A model generated the notes under the pieces. The model searched no databases and was not told where the DNA came from. It worked only from the letters and a program-made list of their open reading frames with translations. From Desulfocapsa sp. (GTDB lineage: Bacteria > Desulfobacterota > Desulfobulbia > Desulfobulbales > Desulfocapsaceae), in NCBI GenBank assembly GCA_022712975.1, contig JAFLJO010000140.1:1-43754 (forward strand): 43,754 bases of DNA, written 5' to 3'. Below, in pieces: positions 42,462 to 43,754 of the stretch. Position 1 is the first letter of the stretch, and each line of letters starts with the position of its first letter. Position numbers and translations under genes: made by a program.

Positions 42462-43312
42462 AAATAGTTTCCACCGCAGTTGAAGTACAGGCAATTGCCC
42501 AAGAGTATCGTGATAATGGTCTGAAAATTGGACTGGTACCAACCATGGGTTGGTTTCATGAAGGACACCTGGCGTTAATGAAAGAGGCCGGGAATCGTGC
42601 CGATAAGGTGATTGTCAGTTTGTTTGTAAATCCCATACAATTTGGGCTCGGTGAAGATCTTGACAACTATCCCCATGATCTTGAACGAGATTGTAAACTC
42701 GCTGAAGAAGTTGGTGTGGATGTCCTCTATGCTCCAACTAAAGACCTTATGTACCCTGGTGGTTTTTCCACCACTGTTCATATTGAAGGGCTCACATCCG
42801 GCCTGTGTGGTGCTGACAGACCCGGTCATTTTGATGGTGTAACGACAGTTGTCAGTAAACTGTTTAACCAGACATTGCCTCATGTTGCTGTCTTTGGGGA
42901 AAAGGATTTTCAGCAATTAGCTGTTATCAGACAGCTTGCGTGCGACCTTGATTTTCCAATCGAAATCATTGGACACCCCATAGTTCGTGAAAAAAGTGGC
43001 CTTGCAATGAGCTCCCGCAACAGCTATCTCAAAAAAGATGAGCTGAATGCTGCCCTTTCATTGTCTGAAGGTATTGCAAGTGGCAGGAAACTGGCACTTG
43101 ATAAAAAGGAAGTATCGGTTCAGGAGATAAAAAAAACGGTTGCTGATGTAATCTTAAAACATCCTGAATGTGATATCGATTACATCGAGGTGGTGGATCA
43201 AGCCACTCTTCAGAAGTGTGAAGATGTAACTTCTGACTCAATGTTGGTGCTTGCGGTTACAATAAACAAACGAATACGATTATTAGACAATTCTAAAATT
43301 AAAGGTAGTTGA
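42458..43312 (+). CDS. panC: Pantothenate synthetase
   Basis: Joins pantoate and beta-alanine with ATP. The 284-residue length is normal; PTMGWFHEGHLALMKEA carries the HxGH nucleotide motif (His34, His37), with FVNPIQFG, GEKDFQQLAVIRQ and the KMSKS-like AMSSRNSYL. Translationally coupled to the upstream gene and 1 bp from panD, which supplies beta-alanine. Confidence 0.97.
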   Translation: MKIVSTAVEVQAIAQEYRDNGLKIGLVPTMGWFHEGHLALMKEAGNRADKVIVSLFVNPIQFGLGEDLDNYPHDLERDCKLAEEVGVDVLYAPTKDLMYPGGFSTTVHIEGLTSGLCGADRPGHFDGVTTVVSKLFNQTLPHVAVFGEKDFQQLAVIRQLACDLDFPIEIIGHPIVREKSGLAMSSRNSYLKKDELNAALSLSEGIASGRKLALDKKEVSVQEIKKTVADVILKHPECDIDYIEVVDQATLQKCEDVTSDSMLVLAVTINKRIRLLDNSKIKGS

Positions 43313-43313
43313 T

Positions 43314-43676
43314 ATGCAGCGTCAAATGCTCAAAGCCAAATTACATAAGGCAACGATAACAGAAGCCGATCTCAATTATGAGGGAAGTATCAGTATAGAT
43401 AAGGAATTACTGGATGCAGTAGGCATTCTCCCGTTTGAACGGGTAAAAGTTTATAATATTAACAATGGTGAACGTTTTGATACCTATGCTATTGAAGGGG
43501 CACCAGGCTCCGGTATTATAGGATTAAACGGTGCTGCTGCAAGGAAGGGAATGGTTGGTGATCTTATAATCATCGTTACCTTTGGGTTCTATGCACCCGA
43601 TGATCTTGAGAAGTATCATCCCAATATTGCTCTGCTTGATGAGAATAATAAAATTAAAAAAATGCTCACAAAATAA
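43314..43676 (+). CDS. panD: Aspartate 1-decarboxylase
   Basis: A pyruvoyl enzyme that makes beta-alanine from aspartate for PanC. The 120-residue proenzyme has the self-cleavage site Gly24-Ser25 in NYEGSISID, the MLKAKLHKATIT start, and GAPGSGIIGLNGAAARKG, all diagnostic. AAAGG precedes the ATG. Self-processing at Ser25 yields the pyruvoyl group. The decarboxylase is followed 19 bp later by an aminotransferase-like gene. Confidence 0.97.
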   Translation: MQRQMLKAKLHKATITEADLNYEGSISIDKELLDAVGILPFERVKVYNINNGERFDTYAIEGAPGSGIIGLNGAAARKGMVGDLIIIVTFGFYAPDDLEKYHPNIALLDENNKIKKMLTK

Positions 43677-43695
43677 TTCTGAAAGGAGTTTCAAT

Positions 43696-43754
43696 ATGCC
43701 CGGTTTTGAAGTTTTTGGTGATGAAGAAAAAAAAGAGATTAATGAAGTCCTTGA
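43696..43754 (+). CDS. Probable DegT/DnrJ/EryC1/StrS aminotransferase, N-terminus only
   Basis: A start ATG behind GAAAGGAG opens a frame that runs off the window. The 19 residues seen, MPGFEVFGDEEKKEINEVL, resemble the N-terminus of DegT-family PLP sugar aminotransferases (MPGFELFGxEE-x-x-x-V-x-E-V-L). Only the beginning is available, so substrate and exact family are open. It is probably part of the panC-panD transcript. Confidence 0.6.
   Translation, partial: MPGFEVFGDEEKKEINEVL

Noticed and set aside
1..43754. CRISPR arrays, prophage modules, intact insertion sequences, rRNA genes
   Set aside because: Looked for on both strands; no regularly spaced repeats, transposase, integrase, phage structural genes or rRNA were found.

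Overview
The window looks like chromosome of a low-to-moderate GC, Gram-negative, anaerobic bacterium of the Desulfobacterota (Desulfobulbales-like). This is inferred from gene content and not tested: a class II (B12-dependent) ribonucleotide reductase, a CooC-type CO-dehydrogenase maturation ATPase, an NtrY/NtrX-like sigma-54 pair next to a DUF4390 gene, a NifX-like protein with DUF134, and a compact biotin operon using BioC/BioG. Most of the sequence is housekeeping; positions 1-9000 and several gaps are more accessory in character.

Region 1-9000: the end of an HNH nuclease gene; a large envelope protein that joins a degenerate receiver and DUF4388 domain to a periplasmic PstS-like domain and an OmpA domain; tRNA-Arg(CCG); a short membrane protein; a DUF1566 gene that appears frameshifted; and a CbbQ/NorQ-CbbO/NorD type AAA+/VWA pair. 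Between them lie decayed genes that are not obvious as ORFs: the C-terminal tail of an HNH gene, the G2-box end of a histidine kinase, and a 137-codon remnant of homoserine O-acetyltransferase (metX). Short dispersed repeats and inverted repeats sit in the same gaps.

Region 9000-21200: nrdJ behind a tandem NrdR-box pair, a long palindromic element, SEC-C and VanZ genes, then a minus-strand run DUF4390 - sensor kinase - sigma-54 response regulator - hemB - yqeY. After a 518-bp gap come nifX-like and DUF134 genes, facing prfC across a long heptamer-built hairpin.

Region 21200-29750: an RNB-family exoribonuclease with a small partner ORF, divergent era, and a minus-strand cluster cooC-ftsE-ftsX-envC-like-S41 protease. 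FtsEX with an EnvC-like activator is the known module that switches on peptidoglycan hydrolases at division.

Region 29980-43754: ileS-lspA-fabD followed by bioB-bioA-bioF-bioG-bioC-bioD and a 73-residue Cys-rich protein, nearly all overlapping or a few bases apart. BioC and BioG start and finish pimeloyl synthesis on the fatty-acid machinery (FabD just upstream), and BioF/A/D/B complete biotin. BioB has Ser where the first [2Fe-2S] cysteine ligand is expected. Then come xseA (minus) and a YfgM-like/panC/panD operon, ending in the first codons of a probable DegT-family aminotransferase.

No CRISPR array, prophage or intact insertion sequence was seen. The observations most worth following are the receiver-DUF4388-PstS-OmpA fusion, the BioB ligand substitution beside a Cys-rich operon partner, the hidden metX and histidine-kinase remnants, and the NrdR box pair.
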